Source: CAYUIS01 sp964444825
GTDB taxonomy: Bacteria; Chloroflexota; Anaerolineae; B4-G1
DNA: 64,000 bases
Assembly (NCBI GenBank): GCA_964444825.1
Contig: CAYUIS010000003.1
Coordinates: 1-64,000 of the forward strand
Reading direction: 5' to 3'
Each line of letters begins with the position of its first letter. Positions within the stretch are counted from its first letter, which is position 1. Position numbers and translations under genes: made by a program. Shown in pieces: positions 1 to 9,815 of this stretch. The notes under the pieces were generated by a model, which saw only the letters and a program-made list of their open reading frames with translations, made no database searches and was not told the origin of the DNA.

Positions 1-3000
1 TTGCGCGCCACCTCGTCCACTGTGCCATCGGCCCGGGTGCCGCTATAGTTGCCGACGACGATGTTATAGTTGCCGGCGATGTTAAAGTTGACCTCCTGTG
101 CGCTGGAAGCGACGTTGTCCTGGATCAGGTTGTTGTTGCCGACTGTGCGGATGCTGGCATAGTTAGCCCGATCAGGATCATCGTTGATATAGTGGATGCT
201 TTCGCCGTCGTCGCTCAGACCGGCCCAACAATCGGCGATGATGTTCCGATCGGTCACGGCGGCGATATCGCCCTCCTGCACCGCCAGGCCGTATGCGGCG
301 TTGTTGTCCTCCCCGGCGATCTCTCCCAGGCGGATGTCGCCGCCCTTGACGATGATCTTGGGACCATCGCTCCGCCCGCCAGGCTGCGACGTGCCGCTGA
401 TGACCACCTGGCCCTCCTGAATGTAGGGCAGGTCCGCCGTCAAGTCTATCTTCCAGGCATCCACGCCTCCCAGATAACCGGTGTCGGTCATCGGGATGTC
501 GAACCGGATAAGCACGGGGCGCGGCGTATACTCAGAGTTTGCCTCCACGATCGCCCGGCGCAACGTGCATTCGCCATCCGGCGCGGGAGCCGGCGGGCCG
601 AACAAGTCCTCATAACAGGTGTAGCTGGGGCTGGTGTCAAGATCTGCCGCCGTCGTGACGGTGATGACCGTCGCATACGTGGGCGGCGGCTCCGGCGCGG
701 GCAGATACGTGACCGGCGGCACCGTCTCCGGCCCCGTCAGGGTCGGCGTCGGTGGGGGTACGGGCGGCGTGACGCCGTCGGGATAGAGCTGCGAGAAATC
801 GCTGGTCGTGCCAACCTCAAAGTTCGGGATCTGCCCAAAGTCCGACGTCGTGCTCGCCGTGCGCAGCCCCTCCGTGGCGTTCAGCGGGGCCGGGAGCTCG
901 GCACTCCAACTGCCATCTGCCGTCGTCGTCACGACGTCGAGCGATTGCAGGGCCTCCACGTCGTCGTCGCCGTCGTCCAGGAACAGCTCCACAGTGCAGT
1001 AGGGGCAGGGGCTACCCGCGCCGCTGGTGCCGGCGACGGTCGTGCCCGTGATGCCCGTGACGTGAGCGGGGACATAACTCGTCCACTCAGGGGGCACATT
1101 TGGGCCGAACTCGATGGCCGAGGGCACATCCTTGAGCGTGTTCCCCCGCAGCGTGACCGCGTCCAGCGAGATGCCACTGCCAAAGATGCCAAAGGCATAC
1201 AGGCCGGTGTTCACGATCTCGTTGTCGATGAAGCGATTGAAACGGTTGGCCACATAGATGCCGACGCCGCAGACACCGACCTCGGTGCCCACCGAGTCCT
1301 TACCGATCCGGTTGTTCTGGATCGTATTCCCATAACCCGTCACCTCCACCGCGTCGGGCGGGCTGACCTCGGGGTCAGGGCTGGCGAATAACATTCCGGC
1401 GATCACATTGTCCGCCACCCAGTTGTCGTTTCCGCTAACGTGGATGCCATCGCCTGTGAACCAGTTGTAGTAAAAGGCGTCGGGCTTGCATTTGCGGTGG
1501 AACGCGACTTCCGGCACCGTACCGTCGGCGGCGGTGCCGACATAGTTGCCGGTGACCGTGTTCTCGTTCCCCGCGACGCCCAGGCTAACGATGCGGGCGC
1601 TGGCCGTGGCATTGTTCCGGATCAGGTTATTGCTCCCGCTGGCGCGGATGCCGGCATAGTTCGACCTCGTCGGGTCGTCATCTATGTAGTGAATATACTC
1701 GCCCTCATCGGTCAGGCCGGCCCAGCAGTCCTCGATGATGTTCCAGTCGGTCACGGCGGCGATCTCGCCCTCCTGAACCGCCACGCCAGATACGGCGTTG
1801 TTGTCGTGGCCCGCGATCTCGCCCAGGCGGATGTTGCCTCCCTTGACGACGATCTTGGGACCATCACTCCGCCCGCCGGGCTGGCTTTCGCCATTAATCA
1901 CGACCTTCCCACCTTTGATGTAGGGCAGGTCATCCAGGAGTTCGATCTTCCAGATACCCACAGTACCGTTGTAACCATCATCGCTGGTTGGGATGTCAAA
2001 GTTGATGAGCACCGGACGGGGCACATCTAGCACGCTCGCTTCCACCAGGGCCCGGCGCAGCGTGCAGATACCATCGGGTGCCGGGCCGGGCGGCCCGCTG
2101 TAGTCGCCCACACAGGTATAGCTGGGACTGGTGTCCAGGTCCTCCGTCGTGGTCACGGTGAGCACGGTGGCGTACGTGATCGGTCGGGTCGGCGTCAGCG
2201 GCGGCGTGGGTGTGGGGTAGATCGGTGGCGGGGTTGGGGTTGGCGTGGGGGGCGGATCGGGTGGCGTCACACCCACCGGGTAGAGGTCAGAGAACTTGCT
2301 CGTCGTGCCTGCCAACCGGTCACCGATTTGGTTGTTCGTCACGCTGGTGCTGTTGGTACGCAATCCCTGGGTTGGTGCCAGGGTGATGCCAATGTCCACG
2401 GACCAGTTGCCACTGGCGTCGGCCGTAGTGGTGATCACCGATTCCAGCGCCTCGACAGCCTCGTCGCCGTCGTCCAGGAATAGCTCGACGATGCAATCGA
2501 CGCACGGGCTGCCATCGCCCTCCGTGCCAGAGACCGTGGTGCCGACTATGCCCGTGATCTCGGCCGGTTTGAAAGCCTTCCAGTCATAGGGGAACGGCGG
2601 CGAAGGGCCAAACTCCAGGGCCGAGGGGACGTTCTTGGCGACGTTGCCCCGCAGCGTGATCGCGTCGATGGTGTAGGTGCTGCCGTACAGCCCCATCGCG
2701 GCCCCGCCGCTGTTGACGATGACGTTGTCCACGAACTGGTTCGACTCGCCGCTGATGTACATCCCCATACCGCAGATCCACTTCTCTTCACCGGCGGCGT
2801 CTTTGCCCAGGTAGTTGTTCTGAACTACGTTGTAGCTGCCGAGCACTTCCATCCCGTAGGGCGGGGTCGTGTCCTTGTCCAGGCTGGCGAACAGCATACC
2901 CACGATGACGTTCCGTTCCGCCGTCGTCGGGCCGCCGACCTGGTTGTGGTCGCCGCTGACACGGATGCCATCGCCCGTGAACCAGTTGTTATAGACAGCG

Positions 3001-3866
3001 TCCGCGTGGCAGCGCCGGTTCTCGGCCACGTCGGCCACGGTGCCGTCGGCGTTCGTGCCGATATAGTTTCCGACGATCGTATTATAGTCGCCCTCAACGA
3101 CGATGCTCTCACCCCTGGCGGACGCGACGACGTTGTCCTTTATGACGTTGTTGTCACTGCCGCCGCCGATGTTCGCATAGTTGGCCCTGGTGGGATCGTC
3201 GTCGATATAGTAGATGGCCGAGCCGTCATCCGTCAACCCAACCCAGTTGTCCTCCACGACGTTGTTATCCCCGATGAGCGAGATCTCGCCCTCCTGGATT
3301 GCCAGGCCCAGGGCCATATTGTCGTCGTGATATTGGGTCTCGCCCAGCTTGATGCTGCCGCCGTTGATGATGATCTTGGGACCGTCGCTCCGTCCGCCGA
3401 TCTCGCCCTGGGTTTCCCCATCCACGATGACCTGACCACCCTCGATGTAGGGCAAATCCTCAATCAACTCGATCTTCCATACATCCAGGGTTCCGTTGTA
3501 GCTATCATCACCGCCAGCAATGTTGAATTTGATGAGAATCGGTCTCCCGCCCACCAGTGCGCTGGCCTCCACGATAGCCCGGCGCAACGTACAGACGCCG
3601 TCGGGCGCCGGTGCGGGAGGACCGGAGGGGTCGCTGTAGCAGGTATAGCTAAGGCTGTTGTCCAGGTCTGCACCACTGGTGACGGTGATGACCGTCGTCG
3701 GTGTATACGTTGCCCGTGCGAACACGGCGGGCGCCTCAGCGCCAGGAGCCGGGGGGACGCTCATCTCGCTCAAAGAAGTAGAGCCCTGGGCCACAGCCAC
3801 GATTCCACCCGACAGCAACAGGGCGAACAGAGTGACCAATCCTATACACCACAGCTTACGATTCAT
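1..3866 (-). CDS. Secreted modular beta-helix-like protein (3' end outside window)
   Basis: Read directly from the DNA: the minus strand is open from an ATG at 3866-3864 to the window edge (about 1288 codons, no stop), so the C-terminus is missing. AGGAG lies about 7 nt before the ATG. Residues 1-27 form a signal peptide ending AVA-QG. The rest is three tandem modules of about 500 residues, beginning near 3710, 2175 and 690. Each has an opening segment with a Cys pair and a CTLRRAIVEAS-type motif, then a long Asn/Gly/Asp-rich stretch with many short NNxIxxN-like turns typical of right-handed parallel beta-helix (pectate-lyase-like) proteins, then a beta-sandwich-like segment with SPCVDCIVELFLDDGDE, and a Pro/Thr-rich linker. 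CTLR(E/R)AI-type proteins are common in Chloroflexota and are presumed extracellular; no catalytic residue can be assigned. Substrate and anchoring are unknown. Confidence 0.85.
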   Translation of the reverse strand, partial: MNRKLWCIGLVTLFALLLSGGIVAVAQGSTSLSEMSVPPAPGAEAPAVFARATYTPTTVITVTSGADLDNSLSYTCYSDPSGPPAPAPDGVCTLRRAIVEASALVGGRPILIKFNIAGGDDSYNGTLDVWKIELIEDLPYIEGGQVIVDGETQGEIGGRSDGPKIIINGGSIKLGETQYHDDNMALGLAIQEGEISLIGDNNVVEDNWVGLTDDGSAIYYIDDDPTRANYANIGGGSDNNVIKDNVVASARGESIVVEGDYNTIVGNYIGTNADGTVADVAENRRCHADAVYNNWFTGDGIRVSGDHNQVGGPTTAERNVIVGMLFASLDKDTTPPYGMEVLGSYNVVQNNYLGKDAAGEEKWICGMGMYISGESNQFVDNVIVNSGGAAMGLYGSTYTIDAITLRGNVAKNVPSALEFGPSPPFPYDWKAFKPAEITGIVGTTVSGTEGDGSPCVDCIVELFLDDGDEAVEALESVITTTADASGNWSVDIGITLAPTQGLRTNSTSVTNNQIGDRLAGTTSKFSDLYPVGVTPPDPPPTPTPTPPPIYPTPTPPLTPTRPITYATVLTVTTTEDLDTSPSYTCVGDYSGPPGPAPDGICTLRRALVEASVLDVPRPVLINFDIPTSDDGYNGTVGIWKIELLDDLPYIKGGKVVINGESQPGGRSDGPKIVVKGGNIRLGEIAGHDNNAVSGVAVQEGEIAAVTDWNIIEDCWAGLTDEGEYIHYIDDDPTRSNYAGIRASGSNNLIRNNATASARIVSLGVAGNENTVTGNYVGTAADGTVPEVAFHRKCKPDAFYYNWFTGDGIHVSGNDNWVADNVIAGMLFASPDPEVSPPDAVEVTGYGNTIQNNRIGKDSVGTEVGVCGVGIYVANRFNRFIDNEIVNTGLYAFGIFGSGISLDAVTLRGNTLKDVPSAIEFGPNVPPEWTSYVPAHVTGITGTTVAGTSGAGSPCPYCTVELFLDDGDDDVEALQSLDVVTTTADGSWSAELPAPLNATEGLRTASTTSDFGQIPNFEVGTTSDFSQLYPDGVTPPVPPPTPTLTGPETVPPVTYLPAPEPPPTYATVITVTTAADLDTSPSYTCYEDLFGPPAPAPDGECTLRRAIVEANSEYTPRPVLIRFDIPMTDTGYLGGVDAWKIDLTADLPYIQEGQVVISGTSQPGGRSDGPKIIVKGGDIRLGEIAGEDNNAAYGLAVQEGDIAAVTDRNIIADCWAGLSDDGESIHYINDDPDRANYASIRTVGNNNLIQDNVASSAQEVNFNIAGNYNIVVGNYSGTRADGTVDEVAR

Positions 3867-3893
3867 TCTAGCTCTCCTTTCACTCATTGCGGC

Positions 3894-3912
3894 AATCGTG
3901 CGACGCACGATT
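3894..3912 (-). promoter_or_regulatory. Perfect 8+3+8 palindrome upstream of the beta-helix gene
   Basis: AATCGTGC-gac-GCACGATT is a perfect inverted repeat centred about 37 nt before the start codon of the minus-strand beta-helix gene. It has no T-tract on either side, so it looks more like an operator or an mRNA 5' stem than a terminator. No regulator can be assigned. Confidence 0.4.
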
Positions 3913-4079
3913 TAATCTTGGATCAGAGACAACACCTGGTCACATCCTGAGAGTCTGCTGTATAGCTCCCCCTTCCATCCCATCCCGAACCGCTATGATG
4001 GGTGCAGAGTTTTGAGGTAGACATGTGGGATACTGCTATTGTATTGCATCTGCCCGTTTGTGCAACACCAGGCAGCCCT

Positions 4080-4595
4080 TCATGCCTCCCGTTTCGCACC
4101 GTTCAGCCGGGCGAACTCGTCGGCCATTTGGTCATTGGCAAACAAGAACTCAATCCTGTCGCCAACCAGGCTGACCTTGAGACCCAGGTGGCTTCCTCGC
4201 GACATGTCGGCCATAGACCCGGCCGATCGAGACATCACTTTGCGGAACAGCTCCCTGCCGCCCCACGCCAGCCCACACGCGACCAATGCCAGGAAAACCA
4301 GGAGCCCCGTTGGGGGATTCCGATTGATACTGGTGGTGACGCCAAACAGCACGCAGCAGCTTGTGAGCAAGACGGTCACAAACCCCACCGTCAGGACCCT
4401 GGCGTTGCGCTTGGATTCGCGGGCGTGTGCGGCGCAGTATGGCACGTCGACGGTCGCAAATCGCCTGCGCCGTCTTTGTCCGGCGCTCACCGTCTGACGG
4501 AGTGTCACCTCTTTGGGTGCGCCACAGTAAATGCACTTTTCGGGAAACAGTACCTGGTACTTGCCGTCAACGACTGGAATACTGACCGTTTTCAC
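4080..4595 (-). CDS. Small membrane protein with N-terminal CxxC motif
   Basis: 171 residues, GTG start at 4595 chosen because GGAGG sits about 7 nt upstream. The N-terminus carries CIYC (about residues 21-24), followed by a basic RRRRRF stretch and an isolated Cys-Ala-Ala-His segment, which together resemble a zinc-ribbon-like cap. Two hydrophobic segments (about 66-88 and 95-115) predict a helical hairpin in the membrane. The C-terminal 50 residues are soluble and mixed in charge. Many Chloroflexota and Planctomycetes genomes have proteins of this outline, but no function is known to me. It lies 63 nt downstream of the lipoprotein gene on the same strand and could be co-transcribed with it. 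Confidence 0.75.
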   Translation of the reverse strand: MKTVSIPVVDGKYQVLFPEKCIYCGAPKEVTLRQTVSAGQRRRRRFATVDVPYCAAHARESKRNARVLTVGFVTVLLTSCCVLFGVTTSINRNPPTGLLVFLALVACGLAWGGRELFRKVMSRSAGSMADMSRGSHLGLKVSLVGDRIEFLFANDQMADEFARLNGAKREA

Positions 4596-4658
4596 CCTCG
4601 TTACCTCCTTTCACACCGCACCCGGCCATTCTAGATTTAGCCGGAGCATAATCTGCGT

Positions 4659-5123
4659 CTAGTCCACAACTTCCTCTAGACGGATGTTGACGTTGGTGCT
4701 TCCGCCCAAGTCCACGCCCTGGATCACGAGTTCCTTGCCGTTTGGCCAGCCGGTAAAGACCATACTGAAACCCTCGTCCTCAATCGCTGTGAGGATCTCG
4801 TACTCGGTCAGATCCCGTTCGGCGAACGCCTGGCGGTAGAATTCGACGACCTTGTCCATACTGAGGCTGGTTTGAAAGTTCACCATCTCCTCCCCACCCC
4901 CACCGGAAAAGTTCTGCACGTCGTCCGGCAGAGGAAAAACAGTATCATAATCAGACTGCTCGACAGGCGCTGGGGTCGATTCCGGCGCGGCGAGCGTCTC
5001 TGTCGCCTGGTTCGCGGGTGGGACCGCGGGCTCTTCCTCGGTCGCACTCCCTCCTCCGCCACAGGCGAGCGTGACCAGCAACAAACCCAACAGTGAAACG
5101 ATCGGTATCAGTCTGCGGCTCAT
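4659..5123 (-). CDS. Putative lipoprotein
   Basis: 154 residues. The N-terminus MSRRLIPIVSLLGLLLVTLACGGGG is a classic lipoprotein signal with lipobox LVTLAC, so Cys21 would be lipidated and the protein anchored on the outer face of the membrane. A Glu/Pro/Ala-rich linker (about 25-55) precedes a compact domain (about 60-154) with VNFQTSLSMDKVVEFYRQAF, a pattern seen in small lipoproteins with an alpha/beta domain where a helix of the form V-x-x-F/Y-Y-x-x-x-L follows a strand. No enzymatic motif is visible. AGGAGG-type ribosome-binding sequence precedes the start. Function unknown. Confidence 0.8.
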   Translation of the reverse strand: MSRRLIPIVSLLGLLLVTLACGGGGSATEEEPAVPPANQATETLAAPESTPAPVEQSDYDTVFPLPDDVQNFSGGGGEEMVNFQTSLSMDKVVEFYRQAFAERDLTEYEILTAIEDEGFSMVFTGWPNGKELVIQGVDLGGSTNVNIRLEEVVD

Positions 5124-5244
5124 TAGAGATCCTCCTTGGTTGCGTCAGATTTGTCGTGCAAGATGTCAAGATCTATCCGTAAATTCGCTCAAATCCCCGT
5201 CTCGGGGGGGGCTAGAGCAGTTGTAGGATAGGTCCATAGATAAG

Positions 5245-8200
5245 TCACTTGTCACGCAGTACCAGCGGCAGGTAAAGGAAGGTCCTGTCGATGACAGTGA
5301 TGACCACGCTGTCCGGTGCACCTGCCAGGCCCCTCGAGTCGGTGACAACGAGCGTAAACGTGAGGACGGTCGCCGTGCCAGGGGCCGTAAAAGTGGTGCG
5401 GCTGATCATGGTGCTGTTCAGCACCACCGATGGTGTGCCGCCGGTCTGCGCCCAGCCGTATGTGAGCGGCAGGTCGTCATCGAGATCGGTGCTGTTGCTG
5501 CCGTCCAGCGTGACGGTCGTGCTGACGACGACACTCTGATCGCTCCCGGCATCAGCTACCGGTGGCTCGTTCGGCTCCGGCTCCACCGTGATGGTAAAGG
5601 CCTGCGTCGCGCTATCCTCCCCATCCGTGACGTGCAGGACGACGGGCACCTCGCCCGTGACGACCGGCGTGCCGGCGAGCATGGCAGTCCGAGTCGTGAG
5701 CTGGGTGAGCGCGAGCCAGGTATCAGAGACCGGCGCTGTGATGGTCAACGCGTCGCCGATGTCAGCGTCGGCAGCAGTGATGGAATAGGTATAGGGAACA
5801 TTGACAAAGCCGACGCCGACGGGATCGCTCGTGAACTCTGGCGGGCTGTTCACACCGACAGACAGCACAAAAGCATCGTAGGCGGAGGAGGTGTCATCGT
5901 ACACCGTGATGGTGATGATGGCCGTCCCCGTCATCCCCGTCGTCGGGGTGACAGTCACGGTACGACCCGTGCCGCTGCCGCCAAAAACAATGTTCACTGT
6001 CGGCACCAGCATCGGGTTCGACGAAGCATCATCCACCATAAGCATCCCCAGGGGAGTGTCCACGTCACCCACTGTGAAGGTGATCGGCCCAATAGGAACA
6101 TCCATATCGGTGCGCTGGTTGAGGATGTTGGATATCGTGGGCGTGTCGTCGTCAGCAGCGACCTTGACAGATACCTGAGCGGTATCAGTCAGGTTGCCGC
6201 TGTCCGCAACGGTGATCTCAAAAACGTCTATATAGTTGGCCGTACGGTTGGTCGCCGTATAGACCCACGCGCCCGTCATCGCGCCTACGCTGGCCGCGCC
6301 GAAGGTCGGCGGCCTGGTGATGCTGTAGCCCAAGGGGTCGCCGTTGGCGTCGCTTGCCACGATAACACCGCTGGCGTTGACGTCGTCCTCGTCTATGCTG
6401 GCCGTGCTATCCTCCGCGATCGGCGCGACGTTGGCCACCGCCACTCCGGCTTCGCCGGTATTGTTCGCCAGATCGACCTCCTGTCTGATCCCAGCGATGC
6501 TGGCGGTGTTGGTGAAGACGCTGGCGGAGAGCCCCTCGCGTAGCAGACCGGTGACGGTGATGACGCCGCCAGCCCCAAAGCTCAGGTCTTGGATACTCCA
6601 GGTGTAGGCGATGCCAGGTACAGCCGTAGCCATCGCCCCGGTGTAGGTGTAGCTGGTGTTGGTCAGCGTGACGGCCACCGCATCGGCGATGACTACGCCG
6701 GTGGCCGTGGTGTGACCGTCGTTGCTGAACGCCAACGTGTAGGTGATGTTCGTTCCAGGCGACACGGGGGTATCAGGCACGGCCCTCTTGCGCAGGACAA
6801 GATCCGGCCTGCCGTCCAGCGCCCACAGCTCATGGTTGTGGAATCCATCATCGGCGCTGAAGAAGAGCGTGTCCCCCAACACGGTCAGCTCGTCCGGATA
6901 CGAATCGGAATCGGGACCTCCCGGCTCGATATCCGCGACTTGGACGGTGCCCACCTCCGTCCCGTCGCTCTTCCACAACTCATTCCCACTCACGTTATCA
7001 TCAGCGATGAAAAAGAGCGTATCGCCAAACGCGATCAGATGGTCCGGGTTCGAGGTACTGGTCCCCGAATAGATATCCTTGACCCGCACCGTGCCCGTCG
7101 GCGTCCCATCGGTCTTCCACAACTCATCCCCGCTGGTGTCATCGGCGGCGGCAAAGTAGAGCGTGTCGCCGACAACGATCAGACGGACCGGGTCCGAGCC
7201 ACTGGTCCCCGAATAGATATCCTTGACCCGCACCGTGCCCGTCGGTGTCCCATCGCTCTTCCACAACTCGTCCCCAGCACTGCCATCCGCGGCGCCGAAG
7301 AAGAGCATATCCTTAAACACGGTCAAGCACTTTGGTTCCGAACCGCTGGTCCCAGAGTAGATGTCTTTGACCATCACCGTGCCCGTCGGCGTCCCGTCGC
7401 TGCGCCACAGCTCTGCATAACTGTTTTCATCCCCGGCGCTAAAGAAAAGTGTGTCGCTGAACACAGTCAAGTACTGTGGGTCCGAACCGCCGGTCCCCGA
7501 GTAGATATCCTTGACCATCACCGTGCCTGTCGGCGTCCCGTCGCTCCGCCACAACTCCCCCCCACTGTCATCCTCGGCGCTGAAGAAGAGCTCATCGCCG
7601 AACACGATCAGGTACTGCGGGTACGAATCGTTCGTACCTGAGTAGATGTCCTTGACCAGCATCGTGCCCGTCGGTGTGCCATCGCTCTTCCACAGCTCCT
7701 TCCCGTTGACGGCGTCGGTAGCGGCGAACAAGAGCGTGTCGCCAAACACAACCAGGTTCTCCGGACTCGAACTGTCGGTCCCCGAGTAGATATCTTTGAC
7801 CATCACCGTGCCCGTCGGCGTCCCATCGCTTTTCCATAACTCGTATCCACTGGCGTCATCGCCAGCGCCGAAGAAGAGCACATCGCCGAGCACCGTCAAG
7901 TACTCTGGACCCGAACCGTCGAACCCCGGGGCGATATCCGCGACCTGCACCGTGCCCGTCGGCGTCCCGTCGCTCCGCCACAACTCCTGTCCGCTGACGC
8001 CATCACTGGCGCCAAAGAAAAGCATATCGTCCAGCACGGTCAGACCTTGCGGACTCGAACTGTCAGTGTCCAGGTTGATGTCCTTGATCCGCATCGTGCC
8101 CGTGGGTGTGCCATCGCTCCTCCATAGCTCATACCCGCTGCTCCTATCAGCGGCGCTGAAAAAGAGCGCATCACTGAACACAATCGTGTGCTGGAGCGGA

Positions 8201-9549
8201 TACGAACCGTGAGTTCCCGGGTTGATGTCTCTGACCATCGTCGTGCCCGTCGGCGTGCCATCGCTCTTCCATAACTCATCCCCGTTGACGTTTTCGTTGG
8301 CGCGGAAGAAGAGCGTGTCGCTGAATACAGTCAGATTCCTCGGATACGAACCATCAGTCCCCGAGTAGATGTCCTTGACCTGCACGGTGCCTGTCGGTGT
8401 TCCGTCGCTCTTCCACAACTCGTACCCGCTGAGCCCATCGCTGGCGTGGAATAGGAGCAAATCGCCCAACGCGGTCAAATACTGCGGCGCTGAATCGCTC
8501 GTTCCCGAGTAGATATCCTTGACCCGCACGGTGCCCGCCTCCGTCCCATCGCTCTTCCACAACTCGTCCCCGCTCGTCCCATCATCGGCCCGAAAGAAGA
8601 GTGTATCGCCGACGACGGTCAATTCCTGCGGGTAGGAAGGGGCAAAAGCTGTCGTGGCGTTGATGTCCTTGACCAGTTCCGTGCCCGCCGGGGTGCCGTC
8701 GCTTTTCCATAGCTCTATCCCGCCGCTGCTGCTACCGCCATTGGCCCGGAAGAAGAGCGTGTCGCTGAACACAGCCAGATACATCGGGCTGAAGTGGGCA
8801 GGCCCCGGATAGAAGTCGCCGACCCGAACCGTGCCTGCGAGCGTTCCGTCGCTCCTCCACAGCTCTTCCCCGTGGCTACCGTCATCGGCATTGAAGAAAA
8901 GCGTGCCGCTGAACACGGTCAGATACTTGGGGAACGACCCGTTGGTGCCTGTGTAGATATCCCTGACCCGCACCGTACCCGTCGGCGTGCCATCGCTCTT
9001 CCACAGTTCCTTCCCGCTGTTGCCGTCAGTGGCGGCGAAGAAGAGCGTGCCGCTGAACACGGTCAGATAGTCCAGCGACGAGCTACCAGTCCCTGTATAG
9101 ATATCCCTGACCCGCACCGTGCCTGTCGGCGTGCCATCGCTCTTCCACAGCTCTTTCCCATAATCGCCGTCATCGGCAGCGAAGAATAGTGTGTTGCTCA
9201 TCACAGTCAGGTGTGCAGGGTTCGAATTACCGGTCCCCGTGTAGATATCTTTGACCAGCAACGTGCCCGCCGGCGTGCCATCGCTCTTCCACAATTCTGC
9301 CCCATGGCTGCCGTCATCAGCTTGGAAGAAGAACGTGTCACCAAGTCTGGCAAAGTATTTAGGGCTTGATCCCAGGGTGCTGGTGTTGATATCGAGGACT
9401 TGATAGGGCTCTGGAGGCGCGGCCCGGGCTATCTTCACTCCCAGAACCAGCACCAGTGTCGCCCCTATCCCGATGATCGAAGCCAGCGCTATCCGACCCG
9501 ACCTCCAGGTCCATCGAGCGGATGTTTCGCTTTGAAGTATGTCGGTCAT
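5245..9549 (-). CDS. Large secreted ELWKSDGT-repeat protein with DUF11, cadherin/Ig-like and PKD-like domains
   Basis: The reading frame extends upstream to 9726, but the ATG at 9549 is preferred: GGAGG precedes it and a signal-anchor (about residues 22-45, ending ARAAPPEP) follows, giving 1434 residues. Residues about 50-920 contain 17 units of 46-50 residues with the core ELWKSDGTPTGT, followed by VKDIYSGT and a FGDTLFFxADD segment, a beta-propeller or beta-blade-like repeat known from Chloroflexota and Myxococcota. Then come a DUF11-like segment (NITYTLAFSNDG), cadherin/Ig-like segments and a PKD-like segment (VADAGSDQSVVVSTTVTLDG). The C-terminus YLPLVLRDK resembles the short conserved tail of many secreted Chloroflexota proteins. 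Its ATG overlaps the stop of the small ORF upstream, suggesting translational coupling. A role in adhesion or surface structure is inference. Confidence 0.88.
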   Translation of the reverse strand: MTDILQSETSARWTWRSGRIALASIIGIGATLVLVLGVKIARAAPPEPYQVLDINTSTLGSSPKYFARLGDTFFFQADDGSHGAELWKSDGTPAGTLLVKDIYTGTGNSNPAHLTVMSNTLFFAADDGDYGKELWKSDGTPTGTVRVRDIYTGTGSSSLDYLTVFSGTLFFAATDGNSGKELWKSDGTPTGTVRVRDIYTGTNGSFPKYLTVFSGTLFFNADDGSHGEELWRSDGTLAGTVRVGDFYPGPAHFSPMYLAVFSDTLFFRANGGSSSGGIELWKSDGTPAGTELVKDINATTAFAPSYPQELTVVGDTLFFRADDGTSGDELWKSDGTEAGTVRVKDIYSGTSDSAPQYLTALGDLLLFHASDGLSGYELWKSDGTPTGTVQVKDIYSGTDGSYPRNLTVFSDTLFFRANENVNGDELWKSDGTPTGTTMVRDINPGTHGSYPLQHTIVFSDALFFSAADRSSGYELWRSDGTPTGTMRIKDINLDTDSSSPQGLTVLDDMLFFGASDGVSGQELWRSDGTPTGTVQVADIAPGFDGSGPEYLTVLGDVLFFGAGDDASGYELWKSDGTPTGTVMVKDIYSGTDSSSPENLVVFGDTLLFAATDAVNGKELWKSDGTPTGTMLVKDIYSGTNDSYPQYLIVFGDELFFSAEDDSGGELWRSDGTPTGTVMVKDIYSGTGGSDPQYLTVFSDTLFFSAGDENSYAELWRSDGTPTGTVMVKDIYSGTSGSEPKCLTVFKDMLFFGAADGSAGDELWKSDGTPTGTVRVKDIYSGTSGSDPVRLIVVGDTLYFAAADDTSGDELWKTDGTPTGTVRVKDIYSGTSTSNPDHLIAFGDTLFFIADDNVSGNELWKSDGTEVGTVQVADIEPGGPDSDSYPDELTVLGDTLFFSADDGFHNHELWALDGRPDLVLRKRAVPDTPVSPGTNITYTLAFSNDGHTTATGVVIADAVAVTLTNTSYTYTGAMATAVPGIAYTWSIQDLSFGAGGVITVTGLLREGLSASVFTNTASIAGIRQEVDLANNTGEAGVAVANVAPIAEDSTASIDEDDVNASGVIVASDANGDPLGYSITRPPTFGAASVGAMTGAWVYTATNRTANYIDVFEITVADSGNLTDTAQVSVKVAADDDTPTISNILNQRTDMDVPIGPITFTVGDVDTPLGMLMVDDASSNPMLVPTVNIVFGGSGTGRTVTVTPTTGMTGTAIITITVYDDTSSAYDAFVLSVGVNSPPEFTSDPVGVGFVNVPYTYSITAADADIGDALTITAPVSDTWLALTQLTTRTAMLAGTPVVTGEVPVVLHVTDGEDSATQAFTITVEPEPNEPPVADAGSDQSVVVSTTVTLDGSNSTDLDDDLPLTYGWAQTGGTPSVVLNSTMISRTTFTAPGTATVLTFTLVVTDSRGLAGAPDSVVITVIDRTFLYLPLVLRDK
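6830..9390 (-). repeat. 17 tandem coding repeats of about 140-150 bp (ELWKSDGT units)
   Basis: Within the preceding gene, the DNA encoding ELWKSDGT recurs 17 times at 140-150 bp spacing, with an eighteenth degenerate copy (ELWALDGRP) closing the array. The copies are similar at DNA level (for example the stretch coding GTPTGTVRVKDIYSGT), so unequal recombination could change copy number. The repeats are coding, not CRISPR. Confidence 0.85.
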
Positions 9550-9770
9550 CTTCCTCCTTCCTCTCCTCGCGTATGCGTATCGTCTTCTGACCGAGGTTGA
9601 CACCCGGTCTGAGTCCAAAGAAAGTCGATCAGACTCTCCAGACAGTCGAACCCCCGGCGTTCGCCGCTGCCAGGGCTCTCGAGCGACGCCCGCCAGACCT
9701 GCTCGCTGCCGTCGCTCGTCTGCCATAGGCGCAGCAGATATGATAGATATCGTTGTCGTTCCTCGGTCAT
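9546..9770 (-). CDS. Small conserved protein of unknown function
   Basis: 74 residues, beginning MTEERQRYLSYLLRLW and containing the segment WRASLESPGSGERRGF followed by a hydrophobic helix ending IDFLW. I recognise this pattern (YLLRLW...WRASLESP..GER.GF..L..L..FL) from small Chloroflexota proteins, often placed beside regulators or surface-protein genes; no function has been assigned. Its stop codon overlaps the ATG of the ELWKSDGT-repeat gene (ATGA), implying co-translation. It is the first gene after the minus-strand promoter with heptamer direct repeats. Confidence 0.7.
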   Translation of the reverse strand: MTEERQRYLSYLLRLWQTSDGSEQVWRASLESPGSGERRGFDCLESLIDFLWTQTGCQPRSEDDTHTRGEEGGR

Positions 9771-9815
9771 AGTAGCCCCCGGGCAGGAATCAACCCACCA
9801 GTTCCAGTGCTAGTA

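Noticed and set aside
192..1391. Long plus-strand ORF of 399 codons (also 1440-2030 and 2946-3950)
   Set aside because: They lie opposite the minus-strand beta-helix gene, which is open without a stop, has a signal peptide and a ribosome-binding site, and has clear repeats. The plus-strand products are Arg/Asp/His-biased and not repetitive in a meaningful way.
4002..4634. Plus-strand ORF of 210 codons
   Set aside because: Antisense to the 171-residue membrane protein that has a ribosome-binding site, CxxC motif and transmembrane segments.
5632..7641. Plus-strand ORFs of 303 and 350 codons
   Set aside because: Antisense to the ELWKSDGT repeats; their own apparent repetition is a shadow of those repeats.
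6830..9390. CRISPR-like regular repeats
   Set aside because: Repeats of 140-150 bp are coding, in frame and diverged in the way of protein repeats; no spacers and no cas genes.
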